Part shown: positions 9,503 to 20,107 of the stretch, piece after piece
How the letters are laid out: each line of letters begins with the position of its first letter
How positions within the stretch are numbered: the stretch's first letter is position 1
Assembly: GCF_003003275.1 (NCBI RefSeq)
Contig: NZ_PVTO01000011.1
Span: forward strand, 1 to 64,000
DNA from: Alkalibacterium olivapovliticus
GTDB lineage: Bacteria; Bacillota; Bacilli; Lactobacillales; Carnobacteriaceae_A
Direction: 5' to 3'
DNA length: 64,000 nucleotides
Made by a program: the position numbers and the translations under genes
The notes under the pieces: generated by a model
Database searches by the model: none
Told to the model about the DNA's origin: nothing
The model's input: the letters and a program-made list of their open reading frames with translations, nothing else

Positions 9503-10192
9503 ATGAAGTTTAATAAAAAATCGGGCGAATTGAAAGAAAGGCCCAGATTAGTAGTAAATAATGAAGCAAATTCAGCCACATCAGAACAATTTCGCTCGAT
9601 TCGGACGAACTTAAAATTTGCTGTAGTGGATAAAGATCTTCAAACCATTGTGGTTACATCAGCTACACCTTCTTCTGGGAAATCTACTATCTCAGCAAAC
9701 TTAGCGGCAACTTTTGCTTCGGGAGATAAAAAAGTATTGCTGGTGGATGCTGATTTAAGGAAACCAACCGTACACACTACCTTTAATCTGAGTAATCAAT
9801 ATGGACTGACAACGTTATTGTCAGATCGAGAATCTGGATTAAACTCATTTGTTCAAAGCTCACAGATTAACGGATTATATGTTTTAACGAGTGGAATTAT
9901 TCCACCAAATCCGTCTGAACTGCTTGCATCAAAAAAGATGTCTGAACTGTTATACGAAATGAAGTCCTACTATGACCTTATTATATTTGATACCCCTCCA
10001 GTGCTGTCTGTGACTGATTCTCAAATATTAGCCTCAGAAACTGATGGCGTTATCCTGGTTATTCCTATGGGTCAAGTGAAATCTGATGAAGTGTTTAAGG
10101 CGAAAACGTCCCTTGAGATGGTCAAATCGACTATACTTGGTGCCATTATGAATCGTGTCGAACTAAATCAAGATACCTATTACTATAGTTGA
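9503..10192 (+). CDS. Polysaccharide-cluster tyrosine kinase (CpsD/YwqD type)
   Basis: A 229-residue BY-kinase. Walker A is seen as SATPSSGKST (53-62), Walker A' as VLLVDADLRKP (78-88) and Walker B as LIIFDTPP. The C-terminus DTYYYS is the tyrosine cluster that becomes phosphorylated. With the adaptor encoded just upstream it would control polymer length and export at the membrane. I chose ATG 9503, which has AGGGG eleven bases before it. An in-frame TTG at 9482 would add seven residues and overlap the upstream gene. Confidence 0.9.
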   Translation: MKFNKKSGELKERPRLVVNNEANSATSEQFRSIRTNLKFAVVDKDLQTIVVTSATPSSGKSTISANLAATFASGDKKVLLVDADLRKPTVHTTFNLSNQYGLTTLLSDRESGLNSFVQSSQINGLYVLTSGIIPPNPSELLASKKMSELLYEMKSYYDLIIFDTPPVLSVTDSQILASETDGVILVIPMGQVKSDEVFKAKTSLEMVKSTILGAIMNRVELNQDTYYYS

Positions 10193-10280
10193 GCTCAGTA
10201 AGCGGGCTTCCAATATTTTAAGTGTCTTTTTAAACTAATAAATTATACGACTAAAAGTTTACAAAGAGGGGGGGATACTA

Positions 10281-11678
10281 TTGAATCAATTGAGTATGAA
10301 CAGGAAAATACTGATTCCAAATATTCTGCTTGCTGGAGTGCTATTGATTTATGTTCTAACATTCTTTAATAACCTTTCTTCACTATCAATAAATGTATAT
10401 CTTACTTTTTTTATTAACTTTATAGTTGTTGTAGCAGGCATTTTGAAATGTGAGTTACCGATTTCTTTAAATAAAATTAATTGGTATTTTCTTTTAATAT
10501 TTTTAGTGATCATTCCCTTCTATCAGTTAACTTCTGGATACGCTCCTCGAAATATGTTTTTAACTGAATACGAAATTATGTTTACTAACGTTTTAATACT
10601 GATATGGTGTATTGGCTATTATCTTAGCTATAATATGAAAAATGCCGAAATAAAAGTAATGACAGGCGATAGTTTAGTCTTACCACAATCAAAGTCGTTT
10701 TATTTGTTTTTAGTGGTCATTTCTATTGTCTGTCTTGCTTACGAATCTGCAACAACTGGCTTTGCTAATTTATTTATCAGAGGAACATCTGATTTTGACG
10801 ATGATACATTTGGAATATTAATTTATTTTCTTACACGATCGATCCCTGCTATTAGTTTAGCCATCTATTTATGGACAATAAAAAAGAAAATAAGAATCTT
10901 TCCAAAATATCATATGGTTATTATAAGTCTCATTTTATTTGTTGTTACATTTATATTGAATAATCCGGTGACTCTATCCCGTTTTTTGATCGGAGCTATA
11001 TATATGGGGTTATTGATTAGCCTATTTAATATATCTATTTTCAAAGGGAAACGATTTGATATCTTACTAATCTTTAGTATTGTTATCATTTTTCCTCTTA
11101 TGTATGCATTGAAATTTTACACATTGGAACAGATGTTTTCTCCAGAATATACTCTTGAAATCAATAATTATAATTCTGTTGACTTTGACGCTTTTCAGAT
11201 GATAGGCAGGACTATACGATTTGTTGAGACCTATGGTTATCAGTACGGAAGACAATTAAGAAGTGTCTTATTCTTCTTTATGCCTAGAGACATCCTGGAT
11301 ATTAAAGGTATACCTTCCGGACAGCTCGTAGCAACCATTCAAAATGTCTCATACACCAATTTATCCTCACCAATTGTGGCTGAAGGATTCATTGATTTTG
11401 GTATAGTCGGAGTCATTTTATACTCATTTGTATGTGGGAAAATAACTAAATTTTTTGATTATAAGACTTACACATTAAAAAAAGATTCGAACAATATTTA
11501 TTTTATTGAAATTGCCTTTTCCTTTTTGATTGGGTACCTTGTCTATATTTATAGAGGGGCTTTGCAGCCAACATTCTTAAGACTAATGGGTTTTTTCCTT
11601 TTCTTAATCGTAATATATGCAGTTAATAAGACCATTCACTTTAAGAAAATTAAACCAATTAAAAATCTGATCAGGTAG
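10281..11678 (+). CDS. Wzy-like polysaccharide polymerase, multi-spanning
   Basis: This 465-residue protein consists almost entirely of hydrophobic segments (roughly 11-12 membrane passes) with one larger polar loop around residues 285-365, containing GRTIRFVETYGYQYGRQLR and then MPRDILDIKG. That layout is typical of O-antigen or repeat-unit polymerases, which join undecaprenyl-linked repeat units outside the membrane. Sequence conservation in this family is low, so the call rests on topology and position between the kinase and the flippase. The start is TTG at 10281 behind AAAGAGGGGGG. Confidence 0.75.
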   Translation: MNQLSMNRKILIPNILLAGVLLIYVLTFFNNLSSLSINVYLTFFINFIVVVAGILKCELPISLNKINWYFLLIFLVIIPFYQLTSGYAPRNMFLTEYEIMFTNVLILIWCIGYYLSYNMKNAEIKVMTGDSLVLPQSKSFYLFLVVISIVCLAYESATTGFANLFIRGTSDFDDDTFGILIYFLTRSIPAISLAIYLWTIKKKIRIFPKYHMVIISLILFVVTFILNNPVTLSRFLIGAIYMGLLISLFNISIFKGKRFDILLIFSIVIIFPLMYALKFYTLEQMFSPEYTLEINNYNSVDFDAFQMIGRTIRFVETYGYQYGRQLRSVLFFFMPRDILDIKGIPSGQLVATIQNVSYTNLSSPIVAEGFIDFGIVGVILYSFVCGKITKFFDYKTYTLKKDSNNIYFIEIAFSFLIGYLVYIYRGALQPTFLRLMGFFLFLIVIYAVNKTIHFKKIKPIKNLIR

Positions 11679-11704
11679 TCTATTACTAATCATGATGACT
11701 AATT

Positions 11705-13129
11705 TTGAAAGAAGATGTTGACGTGATAAATACAGTGAAGAAAGATAATTATCTAAAGGCAGGAAGCTTATATTTAATAGGGAGTATCTTCAATAAAGGG
11801 ATGGTTTTTCTGACTATACCCATCTTCACAAGAATACTGACTATTCATGAGTATGGTGTTATCAACACTTATCTGTCATGGGTTACTATTTTTGTCAGTA
11901 TATTAGGACTGTCTCTGGATAAAGGCGTTATGATTGGATTCAGTGAATATGAGGAAGACATAGATGATTTCATGTCGACTATAACCATAATTACGTTACT
12001 CAACTCAGTGCTTATTTCTTTTTTGATTATAGCCGTTTTTTATTATTCCAATATTAATATTGGATTTAGTCTTATGATATTAGTTATTGCATTGTTCCAG
12101 GCAAGTTCCACTGCTGTTCTTAGAAATTATGACATATATTTAAAGTTTAGGTACGAGTATATTAAAAAATCAGCTCTTGAAATATTACCCAATCTGCTTA
12201 CATTAGTCAGCGCAATTCTAATCATTGTTTATTTTTTAAATAATGAAAAACATTTAGGTAAAATCATTCCTCACTCAAGTTTTACGGTTATTTTTTCTAT
12301 ACTGGTCTTGAATCAGATTTTTAAAAAGAGTAAGGCATTCAACAAGACACATGCGAAGATTGCCTTGAGTGTTTCTATTCCTTTCATATTTCACGGTATG
12401 TCGATGACACTGTTGAATCAATCGGATCGAATCATGATCACATCACTAGTCAATGCCTCTGAAACGGGCATTTACAGTCTAATATATAATTTTAGTATGG
12501 CGGGTACAGTTATATTTCTATCTTTAAACAATGTCTGGCTACCATGGTTTACAAAAAATATGAAGGACAGAGCAATCGATAATATTAACGAGAAGGCAGC
12601 GGTCTTCCTTCTACTTATGACTCTGCCGACAGTAGGATTAATTCTCACAGCACCTGAGTTGTTAAGGATCATAGCCCCAGAAGAGTATTGGGGGGCAGAT
12701 GTCAGTATACCTCTAATCATCTTATCCAGTTATCTAATATTTATATATTCTTTGTATATAAACATCGAACATATCCATAAAAAATCCAAATCCGTAGCGG
12801 TCAATACAATTGTAGCGACGGTCATCAATATAGGACTGAATTATTACATTATTCAACTATATGGTTACCACGGTGCGGCGGCTACAACATTTGTGTCATA
12901 CCTGATCCTGTTCTATCTGCATTATCGCGGAGCTAGAAAGCTTGAGAGCGAGTTACTTCCATTAAAACTTTTAATTAAGCCTCTATTCCTTATCACCCTT
13001 AACGTACTGATTTATTATCTTTTTCTAGATGCATTTAGTGTAAGATGGTATCTGTTAATTTTACAAATGGGATATATTGCACTTTCGAATTTTGATAAAC
13101 TAACAATTTTCTTCAAGAGAAAAGACTAA
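11705..13129 (+). CDS. Wzx-type flippase (copy 1)
   Basis: This is a 474-residue polytopic protein of the polysaccharide export part of the MOP/MATE superfamily. The opening YLKAGSLYLIGSIFNKGMVF and the PIFTRILTIHEYGVINTY motif are typical of Wzx. It would flip the lipid-linked repeat unit across the membrane to the polymerase encoded just before it. The start is uncertain: TTG 11705 has no good Shine-Dalgarno, while GTG 11723 lies after GAAAGAAG and would shorten the protein by six residues. A second, different flippase is encoded at 20108. Confidence 0.82.
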   Translation: MKEDVDVINTVKKDNYLKAGSLYLIGSIFNKGMVFLTIPIFTRILTIHEYGVINTYLSWVTIFVSILGLSLDKGVMIGFSEYEEDIDDFMSTITIITLLNSVLISFLIIAVFYYSNINIGFSLMILVIALFQASSTAVLRNYDIYLKFRYEYIKKSALEILPNLLTLVSAILIIVYFLNNEKHLGKIIPHSSFTVIFSILVLNQIFKKSKAFNKTHAKIALSVSIPFIFHGMSMTLLNQSDRIMITSLVNASETGIYSLIYNFSMAGTVIFLSLNNVWLPWFTKNMKDRAIDNINEKAAVFLLLMTLPTVGLILTAPELLRIIAPEEYWGADVSIPLIILSSYLIFIYSLYINIEHIHKKSKSVAVNTIVATVINIGLNYYIIQLYGYHGAAATTFVSYLILFYLHYRGARKLESELLPLKLLIKPLFLITLNVLIYYLFLDAFSVRWYLLILQMGYIALSNFDKLTIFFKRKD

Positions 13130-13210
13130 AGCACATCAAGTAGAATGGTCGTTGATTGGTCTCTAATTATGTTAATAGTCATGAAATGCTAAGGTGAGGA
13201 GATAGGAGAA

Positions 13211-14341
13211 ATGGAGAATCTAAAAGTTGAGTTCCCTGTGCGTATTGGTCATGTTTTAGGAAAAATGAATGGTGCCGGGGTTGAAGCGATAGTAATGAAT
13301 TATTATCGGCACATCGATAAAAGTAAAATACAATTTGACTTTATTGTAGATAGTGATTCTACTATGATTCCTCACGAAGAAATAAAAGCCTTAGGAGGAA
13401 AAATATTTATTGTACCCCCTTATCAGCAGCTTGTTAAGTATAATCATGAACTGATGACTATTTTTTTAAGAAACGATTATACAATTGTTCATTCGCATAT
13501 CAATGCCTTGAGTGTTTTTCCAATGAAAGTGGCAAAAAAAGCGGGTATTCCTATACGGATTGCCCATAGTCACAGTACTTCAGCTCCAGGAGAAACTAAA
13601 AAAAATATCATAAAGAATATACTCAGACCTTTATCTAAAACTTACCCGACGCATTATTGTTCCTGTTCAAAGGGTGCCGGAGAATGGCTTTTTGGTAAAA
13701 AAGTGTATCAAAGTAGGAAATTGAATATAGTTAATAACGGAATTGAAATCAAAAAGTTTTTATATAACAGACAAGAAAGGGAAATCTTAAGAGAAGAGTT
13801 GGAACTAGACGATAAGTTCGTGATCGGTCATACTGGGCGGTTAATTTTCCAAAAAAATCAGTCATTTCTGATTAAGATATTATCTGAAATCATAACATCT
13901 ATTCCGAATGCGGTGCTCTTGTTGCTGGGGGATGGAGACGATTATAATAAGCTGTTTAGATTGGCTGAAGATTTAGGCGTCAGAGATAAGATTCTTTTTC
14001 TGGGAAATAAGACAGATGTTCACCGTTACTATAATGCCATGGATATCTTCGCCTTTCCATCTCGTTATGAAGGGTTCGGCGTTTCTGCAATAGAAGCACA
14101 GGCTTCAGGTATGCCTGTAGTGTTATCTAATAAAGTACCAGAGGAAGCATGTCTCACAGATAACTGTTCAGTTCTCTCTATTGAAGAAGGCGTAAAGCCC
14201 TGGGTAGATTTAATTGTTCATTTAAAAGAGAATACAGATAGAAACCAAGACATACACTTTGAGGAGTTTGATATTTCTATTAATGCAGGAATGCTGACAG
14301 ACTATTATTTCAATATCTCAAAAGAGAGAGTGATGAAATAA
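13211..14341 (+). CDS. GT4 family glycosyltransferase
   Basis: This 376-residue GT-B enzyme opens with RIGHVLGKMNGAGVE, has HSHINALSVFP and HSHSTS in the N-terminal half, GRLIFQKNQ before the donor domain, and PSRYEGFGVSAIEAQASGMP with the E-x7-E pattern of retaining transferases. It resembles EpsF-type enzymes of Firmicute exopolysaccharide clusters. The sugar it transfers is unknown. ATG 13211 follows AGGAGATAGGAG. The next glycosyltransferase starts two bases after its stop, so the two are co-translated. Confidence 0.87.
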   Translation: MENLKVEFPVRIGHVLGKMNGAGVEAIVMNYYRHIDKSKIQFDFIVDSDSTMIPHEEIKALGGKIFIVPPYQQLVKYNHELMTIFLRNDYTIVHSHINALSVFPMKVAKKAGIPIRIAHSHSTSAPGETKKNIIKNILRPLSKTYPTHYCSCSKGAGEWLFGKKVYQSRKLNIVNNGIEIKKFLYNRQEREILREELELDDKFVIGHTGRLIFQKNQSFLIKILSEIITSIPNAVLLLLGDGDDYNKLFRLAEDLGVRDKILFLGNKTDVHRYYNAMDIFAFPSRYEGFGVSAIEAQASGMPVVLSNKVPEEACLTDNCSVLSIEEGVKPWVDLIVHLKENTDRNQDIHFEEFDISINAGMLTDYYFNISKERVMK

Positions 14342-14342
14342 A

Positions 14343-15461
14343 ATGAAAAAAATAGGCGTATTTGTCGATCGATGGATGTCTGGGGGAATCGAATCGTATC
14401 TCGTTTCAAACTATGAATCAATGGATTTGACACACTTGGATATCAAAATCATCACCACACGAAAATTTAGTGATATTTATGATGAAAGACTAAAAGAAAT
14501 GAATATTGAAATTATTGAATTACTCAAAGAGGGAAAAGATTCAGAACTGAACAGAACATTCAAAAGTCGCGCATCATTTAAGCAAGTAATGGCTGAAGAA
14601 AATTTTGATGTGGTTCACTTAAATATTTATAACGGTGTCTCATTAAGTTATTCTAAACTAGCCTATAAATTAGGTGTGAAGCGTATTATCGCTCATTCTC
14701 ACAACTCAATGATTGGTAACGTTCGTCTAAAACAGCTGAAAATGGCAGCTCATACAATTGGTAAAGTGAGGTACCAAAAATATATAACAGATTTTTGGGC
14801 ATGTTCTGATCTAGCCGGGAAATGGCTCTTTTCTTCCCACCACGAAAAAAATATTCGATTGATGAAAAATGGTATCAATGCTGAAAAGTTCACCTTTGAC
14901 AAAAATAAACGAAACTTGTTTAGAAAAAAGTATGCTCTTGAAGATGATGCACTTGTAGTAGGTAATATAGGAAGACTCAACAATCAGAAAAATCAGATAT
15001 TTTTGATTGATTTAGCCGATAATCTACGCAATAAAAATATTCAGTTTAAAATGATGATTGCTGGAGAAGGAGAACTTAAAGAGGAACTCGAACAACAAAT
15101 TAAAGACAGGAACCTGGAAAACAATGTGTGTTTAATCGGAACAATAACCGACACACCAACTTTTTATTCAGGAATTGATTTGTTTCTTCTGCCTTCTTTG
15201 TTCGAAGGCAATCCCATAGTCGGGATTGAAGCTCAATGTTCAGGATTGAGATGCTACTTTTCTGACAAAATAACTAAACAATTAAAAATAGTGGAATCTT
15301 CTGAATTTTTACCAATTGACTCAACAGATCACTGGGTAGAAGCAATAAGTCGGACTGCCTATATAAAATGTGATAGACCTAAAATGGTTAAGGCAGTAAA
15401 AGACAAAAAATATGATATTAAAGATACTTCTTATGAAATGAACAGAGAACTTCTAGTATAA
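14343..15461 (+). CDS. GT4 family glycosyltransferase
   Basis: This 372-residue GT-B enzyme is related to its upstream neighbour. N-terminal FVDRWMSGGIESYL, central HSHNSM, NIGRLNNQKNQ and PSLFEGNPIVGIEAQCSG (E-x7-E) mark the retaining GT4 fold. It probably adds one sugar of the repeat unit. The ATG lies one base after the preceding TAA, so it depends on the upstream gene for translation. No independent promoter is visible. Confidence 0.87.
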   Translation: MKKIGVFVDRWMSGGIESYLVSNYESMDLTHLDIKIITTRKFSDIYDERLKEMNIEIIELLKEGKDSELNRTFKSRASFKQVMAEENFDVVHLNIYNGVSLSYSKLAYKLGVKRIIAHSHNSMIGNVRLKQLKMAAHTIGKVRYQKYITDFWACSDLAGKWLFSSHHEKNIRLMKNGINAEKFTFDKNKRNLFRKKYALEDDALVVGNIGRLNNQKNQIFLIDLADNLRNKNIQFKMMIAGEGELKEELEQQIKDRNLENNVCLIGTITDTPTFYSGIDLFLLPSLFEGNPIVGIEAQCSGLRCYFSDKITKQLKIVESSEFLPIDSTDHWVEAISRTAYIKCDRPKMVKAVKDKKYDIKDTSYEMNRELLV

Positions 15462-15580
15462 AGCTCATTCTGGAGGGTTGTCATTAACTAACAGGTATTC
15501 ATCTTATTAATTTTAAATTGATCGATATATTTAGTAATCCTAGTAACAAACAGTATGTTTAAAGGAGGGAGTACAACTTT

Positions 15581-16357
15581 ATGATTCCTAAGGTTATACA
15601 CTATATTTGGTTGGGTGATACAATGCCAAATGAGTTACAAAATTATGTCAATAGTTGGGAAAAAGCGTTACCTGATTATACATTTATTAAATGGTCCATG
15701 TCTAATTGGAATAACGAATCCAAGTATCCGATTGTAAGGGATTGTTTGGCTAATAAAATGTACGCTCATGCTTCTGATATCATCAGACTAGACGTTTTGT
15801 TATCGTATGGCGGTATTTATTTAGATACTGATGTCAGTATTCATAAATCATTTGACTCACTTCTTGATACGCCTTTATTTTTGGGAAGGATTTATAGGAA
15901 TCTTCTAGGATCTGCAGTAATTGGTTCAGAAAAAAATAACCAGTTACTCAAAACTATTCTTAAAGAGTACGAGAATATAACATTAAACGAAATTAAGTAT
16001 GGAAATAGATTCGATACTAACAATTCTACATTAACTTATTTCTTTTTAGATAATTACAACGATTTTAAACTAGATAATGTTAATCAGACAATGAACGATG
16101 GGACGAAAATTTTTAAAAAAGAGTATTTTGAACAACCCTCAGTTAACAGTCATATAAATTATGCTGTTCACCATTACATGGGGAGCTGGAGGAACAAGAC
16201 AAATAGTGCTTTCGAGAAATTCAAAGTGATTTCCAGGTTTTTGATTCCCCCTTATATTTATGGACAGATCAGTTCAAGTAGAGGGGCGAAAAAAAATAAC
16301 CGGTTTGATGTCTACAAAAAATCAGCTACAAATCTCAGTCGTGATTTTAAAGAATGA
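15581..16357 (+). CDS. GT32-like DXD glycosyltransferase
   Basis: This 258-residue protein begins MIPKVIHYIWLG and carries the DXD metal site as YLDTDV (D82 and D84), preceded by ASDIIRLDVLLSYGGIY. That is the standard signature of the DXD sugar-transferase family shared with yeast OCH1 and capsular enzymes. It should transfer a hexose from a nucleotide sugar, with retention. A strong AAAGGAGGG lies about a dozen bases before the ATG, slightly far. It belongs to the same run of genes as the polymerase and flippase. Confidence 0.85.
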   Translation: MIPKVIHYIWLGDTMPNELQNYVNSWEKALPDYTFIKWSMSNWNNESKYPIVRDCLANKMYAHASDIIRLDVLLSYGGIYLDTDVSIHKSFDSLLDTPLFLGRIYRNLLGSAVIGSEKNNQLLKTILKEYENITLNEIKYGNRFDTNNSTLTYFFLDNYNDFKLDNVNQTMNDGTKIFKKEYFEQPSVNSHINYAVHHYMGSWRNKTNSAFEKFKVISRFLIPPYIYGQISSSRGAKKNNRFDVYKKSATNLSRDFKE

Positions 16358-16481
16358 AGACGGAGAAATTGTAAATAACTCTTTTACTATTAACAATTTT
16401 CAATATGAAGTAGTTAATCTTGATCCGTTTTCCACTTGATTTTTGCTTAATTATATAATACTGAAGGAAGGTGTCTCTATT

Positions 16482-17492
16482 GTGATAACTATTAGTTATG
16501 TCATTCCTACGTATAACAATCTAACATTATTAAAAAGATGCCTTTCATCTATTCTTCCTCAGCTAGAAAATGGAGATAAGATTATCATTGTCGATGATGG
16601 CAGTGAAGATGGAACGTTTGAATTCGTTAAAGATAATTACAAAAAAGATAATATTGTGATTGTGCAACAGAAAAATGCTGGATCGGGAGCAGCTCGAAAT
16701 AGAGGAATCGCAATGAGTGATACTAAATTCATTTGGTTTATTGATTCTGATGATTATATACTGGAGAGTTCTTCTAATAAAGCAAAGAACATCTTAAAAA
16801 AAGAAGGATACGATCTATTGTTTTTTGATTATGTCATCAAAGAAAATAATGATGAAATTGTTAGAAAAATAAACTTGAATCCTAAAATCAAAACAGAGTT
16901 GCTTTTAACCATTCACTATCCGTGGAATAAAATAATAAACAAGCAATTATTTGAATCAGTTGAGTTTCCAAAAGACAGAATAAATTATGAAGATCATGGG
17001 ACAATACCGATAATAATCAGTAGAGCACAGCATATAGGATATGAAAATGACACTTATTATTACTATGATTATAATCACCCAAATAACATTTCAAAGCAAA
17101 AAGAGAAAAACGATGATATGTATCTAGCCTTTGCTAACTTAATCAGATACTATAACGAAGGCTTTTTGAAGAACGAAGATATGGATCTTCTGTTTATTCA
17201 AACATTCATATTCACTCAATTATTTAACACTCCCAGCTATAAGTTTAAGGATGTTTATCTCAATTCATCTAAAGTTAAACATTATTTATCAGATGCCTTT
17301 CCTGGCTGGAAGCAGTCCCCCTATATTAATTTTAACTTTGCTGATCAACATCGTCACGTTATTAATAACTTGAAAATCAAAGTAGGGGTTGGCATTCTAT
17401 TTAAGTACAACATATTTGGAAGCTCAGTCTTAATATATGCATTAAGACTATATAAAAATGTGTCAAAGAAAATGGGGATAATCTTACACTAA
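16482..17492 (+). CDS. GT2 family glycosyltransferase
   Basis: This 336-residue GT2 enzyme has SYVIPTYNN at the start, VDDGSEDGT, and the metal site DSD in FIDSDDYI. I chose GTG 16482 because GAAGGAAGGT ends nine bases before it and the family consensus begins there. The frame is open further upstream, but that part has no homology signal. It is the last gene before a 400-base G-poor spacer, so it may end a transcription unit. Donor and acceptor are unknown. Confidence 0.83.
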   Translation: MITISYVIPTYNNLTLLKRCLSSILPQLENGDKIIIVDDGSEDGTFEFVKDNYKKDNIVIVQQKNAGSGAARNRGIAMSDTKFIWFIDSDDYILESSSNKAKNILKKEGYDLLFFDYVIKENNDEIVRKINLNPKIKTELLLTIHYPWNKIINKQLFESVEFPKDRINYEDHGTIPIIISRAQHIGYENDTYYYYDYNHPNNISKQKEKNDDMYLAFANLIRYYNEGFLKNEDMDLLFIQTFIFTQLFNTPSYKFKDVYLNSSKVKHYLSDAFPGWKQSPYINFNFADQHRHVINNLKIKVGVGILFKYNIFGSSVLIYALRLYKNVSKKMGIILH

Positions 17493-17894
17493 AATAGATT
17501 TGACTAAGTCAAGTTGCGTGCATTCAGTATTGATCACCTTCAACTACTCTTCCACATTCTCAACTAAATTTAACCCTACGCAAAATATAAACCTCAAAAC
17601 AGTTATGTCATTATAATTCCTCCACTCTTTTTTTAGTCTTTCTTCGAAGTATAACCTTCATCTACCTTATTTCATCCACTTTAAACGTATAATCCAATTC
17701 TTCTTCTCATTCATTAATCTGAAATTTCAAGCATGATAGTTGTGTGGGAAATAGTCAAATTTAAGTTGTTCAGACCTTCTTTAGTAAGTATATTGCGATA
17801 GACCTAACGATAGGTAATTCTATAAACATATTAAGAGAACTCAGTATTATTAATTTCTTTTGAGAAGAATAATTAATAGGTAAGGAGACTTTAT
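17493..17894. other. 402-base G-poor, C-rich spacer inside the polysaccharide cluster
   Basis: No gene is visible on either strand. By my count, 17521-17700 has 9 G and 48 C in 180 bases, the same bias as at 8100-8540 and 21601-21720. No T-tailed hairpin terminates the upstream gene. A candidate Rho loading region or other transcription control segment is inferred. The ribosome binding site TAAGGAG of the next gene is at about 17880. Confidence 0.5.
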
Positions 17895-18974
17895 ATGACA
17901 GCAATCAGTATTATCATGCCAGTTTATGATGTAGAAAAATATGTTAAAAAAGCGATAGACACTATCCTTAACCAGACTTATGATGATTTCGAGCTGATAA
18001 TCGTTAACGATGGAACTAGAGACAATTCCATGATGATAGTTGATACTTTTGCAAAATCGGATAATAGAATAAAAATTATAAATCAAGAAAACAGAGGACT
18101 ATCTGCTGCAAGAAATGCTGGGATTAAAGTAGCTCGTGGTGACTATATCTGTTTTATTGATAGTGATGATGAAGTAAATAATCAGATGTTAATGATTGTA
18201 ATGAACGAGCTATTAACTAAGCAACCTGACGTATTAATGTTTGGTATGTATATTGAGAAAATAATAGCCAACGAAAAAAAAATTGATACACTGAAATTGA
18301 ATAGTCCTAGGAAGGAATGTACTAGGAAAAGCATGAAAGACATTGTACTTGATGATACGCTCATTGAATTAATTGGTTATTCAACTAACAAAATGTACAA
18401 GCGAAAGACTATAACAACTCACAATATTCTCTTCAATGAAAAAATTGAGTTGTTAGAAGATATAAACTTTAATGAAAAGATTTTTAGAGTGACTGATAAG
18501 TTTATGATTATAGAAGATTGTTTGTATCATTATAAGCGAAGGAATCGAAATTCGTTAGTTAATACCTTTCAACTCCATTATTATGATTTGCAAATGGCCG
18601 GAATTCACTCTCGAAGACAAATTTTTGAGAGTTGGGGAATTGATGAGCAGACAATTGAATCACTCATTGCAAAACTTCATATTCGGGCGATAAGAGGCTC
18701 CTGTTCAAATCTATTTGTTAATTTAAACAGGCTTTCATTCAAAGAAAAATGTCTCATCATAGATTTAATTCTCCATTGCCCGTTAACCATTGCTCGGATT
18801 AAACAGTTCCCCACAGCAAGTTTCCACGATATAGCTTTAAAACTCATTATTAAGAGGAAAAAAAGTCTCACATTAGCGATTATCAGCTTCTTATATTCTT
18901 TTAATACTAAAAATAAAAGAGGACTCAAGGGAAACCATTTATCTAAACTGATAAAAAAAGGAGAATTAATATGA
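17895..18974 (+). CDS. GT2 family glycosyltransferase
   Basis: This 359-residue GT2 enzyme has ISIIMPVYDVEKYV, VNDGTRDNS in place of the usual NDGSTD, and the metal site DSD at 89-91 (CFIDSDDEV). The C-terminal 150 residues are basic. It overlaps the next glycosyltransferase by four bases (ATGA), a sign of coupled translation. It opens the second part of the cluster after the G-poor spacer. The substrate is unknown. Confidence 0.86.
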   Translation: MTAISIIMPVYDVEKYVKKAIDTILNQTYDDFELIIVNDGTRDNSMMIVDTFAKSDNRIKIINQENRGLSAARNAGIKVARGDYICFIDSDDEVNNQMLMIVMNELLTKQPDVLMFGMYIEKIIANEKKIDTLKLNSPRKECTRKSMKDIVLDDTLIELIGYSTNKMYKRKTITTHNILFNEKIELLEDINFNEKIFRVTDKFMIIEDCLYHYKRRNRNSLVNTFQLHYYDLQMAGIHSRRQIFESWGIDEQTIESLIAKLHIRAIRGSCSNLFVNLNRLSFKEKCLIIDLILHCPLTIARIKQFPTASFHDIALKLIIKRKKSLTLAIISFLYSFNTKNKRGLKGNHLSKLIKKGELI

Positions 18975-19972
18975 GTGTGAAAGTGAGTATAAGTGTAACA
19001 ACATATAATCAGGAAAAATATATTGAGCAGACTTTGGAGAGTCTATTGATGCAAATAGCTAACTTTGATTTTGAAATTTTAATTAATGATGATGCTTCTT
19101 CAGATAAATCTCAAGATATCATAAGGCAATATGAAGAGAAGTATCCGGCTATCATCAAACCTATTTATCAGAGAGAAAATCAATATTCACAAGGGAAAGA
19201 AGTCCATTATACGTTCAATTACACTCGTGCACAGGGTAAATATATTGCATACTGCGACGGAGATGATTATTGGACTGATCCTTTAAAACTTCAGAAACAA
19301 TTTGATTTTATGGAATCTCACTCGCATGTCAGCGCATGTGTTCACGCGGGTAAAGCCGTTAACGAGAAAGGAACCAGGATTCTTTGGACACAACGTGCTG
19401 ATCAGAAAAACACTTACTTGAATACCGGAAAGGTCATTTCTTCTCAGGGAATGTTTGCTTCGAACTCGCTTTTTATGAGAAATTATTTTACTGGTGACTA
19501 TAAGGTGCCTGATTGGTTTCACGAAGCTAAAATAACTGACTACCCCTTATATCTTATTTTATCAACTAAAGGAGACCTATATTACATGGATGATATTATG
19601 TGCTCCTTCCGTGTTGCATCTAACGGGTCCTTTACTCAAGTTGTTCTAAATGATCCTAATCGGAAAAAAACTCATTTGTATGAAATGATAGATTTACTCG
19701 AATCTTTTAACCAAGCTACAAACTCACTTTATGAAAAAGAAATTTCCGATCAGATCAAGCATAACCTATATGATTATGTATCAACTGATATAAACGTGAT
19801 TAAATCTAATCCAGAGGAGTTTCAGCAGTTATATGATTTAGTGCCTTTAAAAATGAAAATGAAATTAAATGCTAGATATTATGTGCCAGGGGCGGTTAGG
19901 TTTTTAAAAAAAGTGAAAGAACCTATTGTAATGGTTTTTAAGCCTAAAGAAGAGTTTTTTATCGAAAGTTAA
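18971..19972 (+). CDS. GT2 family glycosyltransferase
   Basis: This 333-residue GT2 enzyme has SVTTYNQEKYIEQTLES, INDDASSDKS, and a metal site DGD at 96-98 in YCDGDDYWTDP, a combination frequent in capsule and exopolysaccharide clusters. It starts inside the last codons of the upstream gene (ATGA overlap), behind AAAAAAGGAG. It would extend the lipid-linked repeat unit on the cytoplasmic side. No function-specific residue can be read. Confidence 0.86.
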   Translation: MSVKVSISVTTYNQEKYIEQTLESLLMQIANFDFEILINDDASSDKSQDIIRQYEEKYPAIIKPIYQRENQYSQGKEVHYTFNYTRAQGKYIAYCDGDDYWTDPLKLQKQFDFMESHSHVSACVHAGKAVNEKGTRILWTQRADQKNTYLNTGKVISSQGMFASNSLFMRNYFTGDYKVPDWFHEAKITDYPLYLILSTKGDLYYMDDIMCSFRVASNGSFTQVVLNDPNRKKTHLYEMIDLLESFNQATNSLYEKEISDQIKHNLYDYVSTDINVIKSNPEEFQQLYDLVPLKMKMKLNARYYVPGAVRFLKKVKEPIVMVFKPKEEFFIES

Positions 19973-20107
19973 AAATGAATCTAGAGGGATTGAACCGATA
20001 TTGAAAAACTATAAAAGTCAGAAATGAGAGCAATCACTTTAAATCAAAAGAGTAACGACACTATATTAACAGTTTAATAAAATCGATTGAAGAATAGAGG
20101 AGTTTTT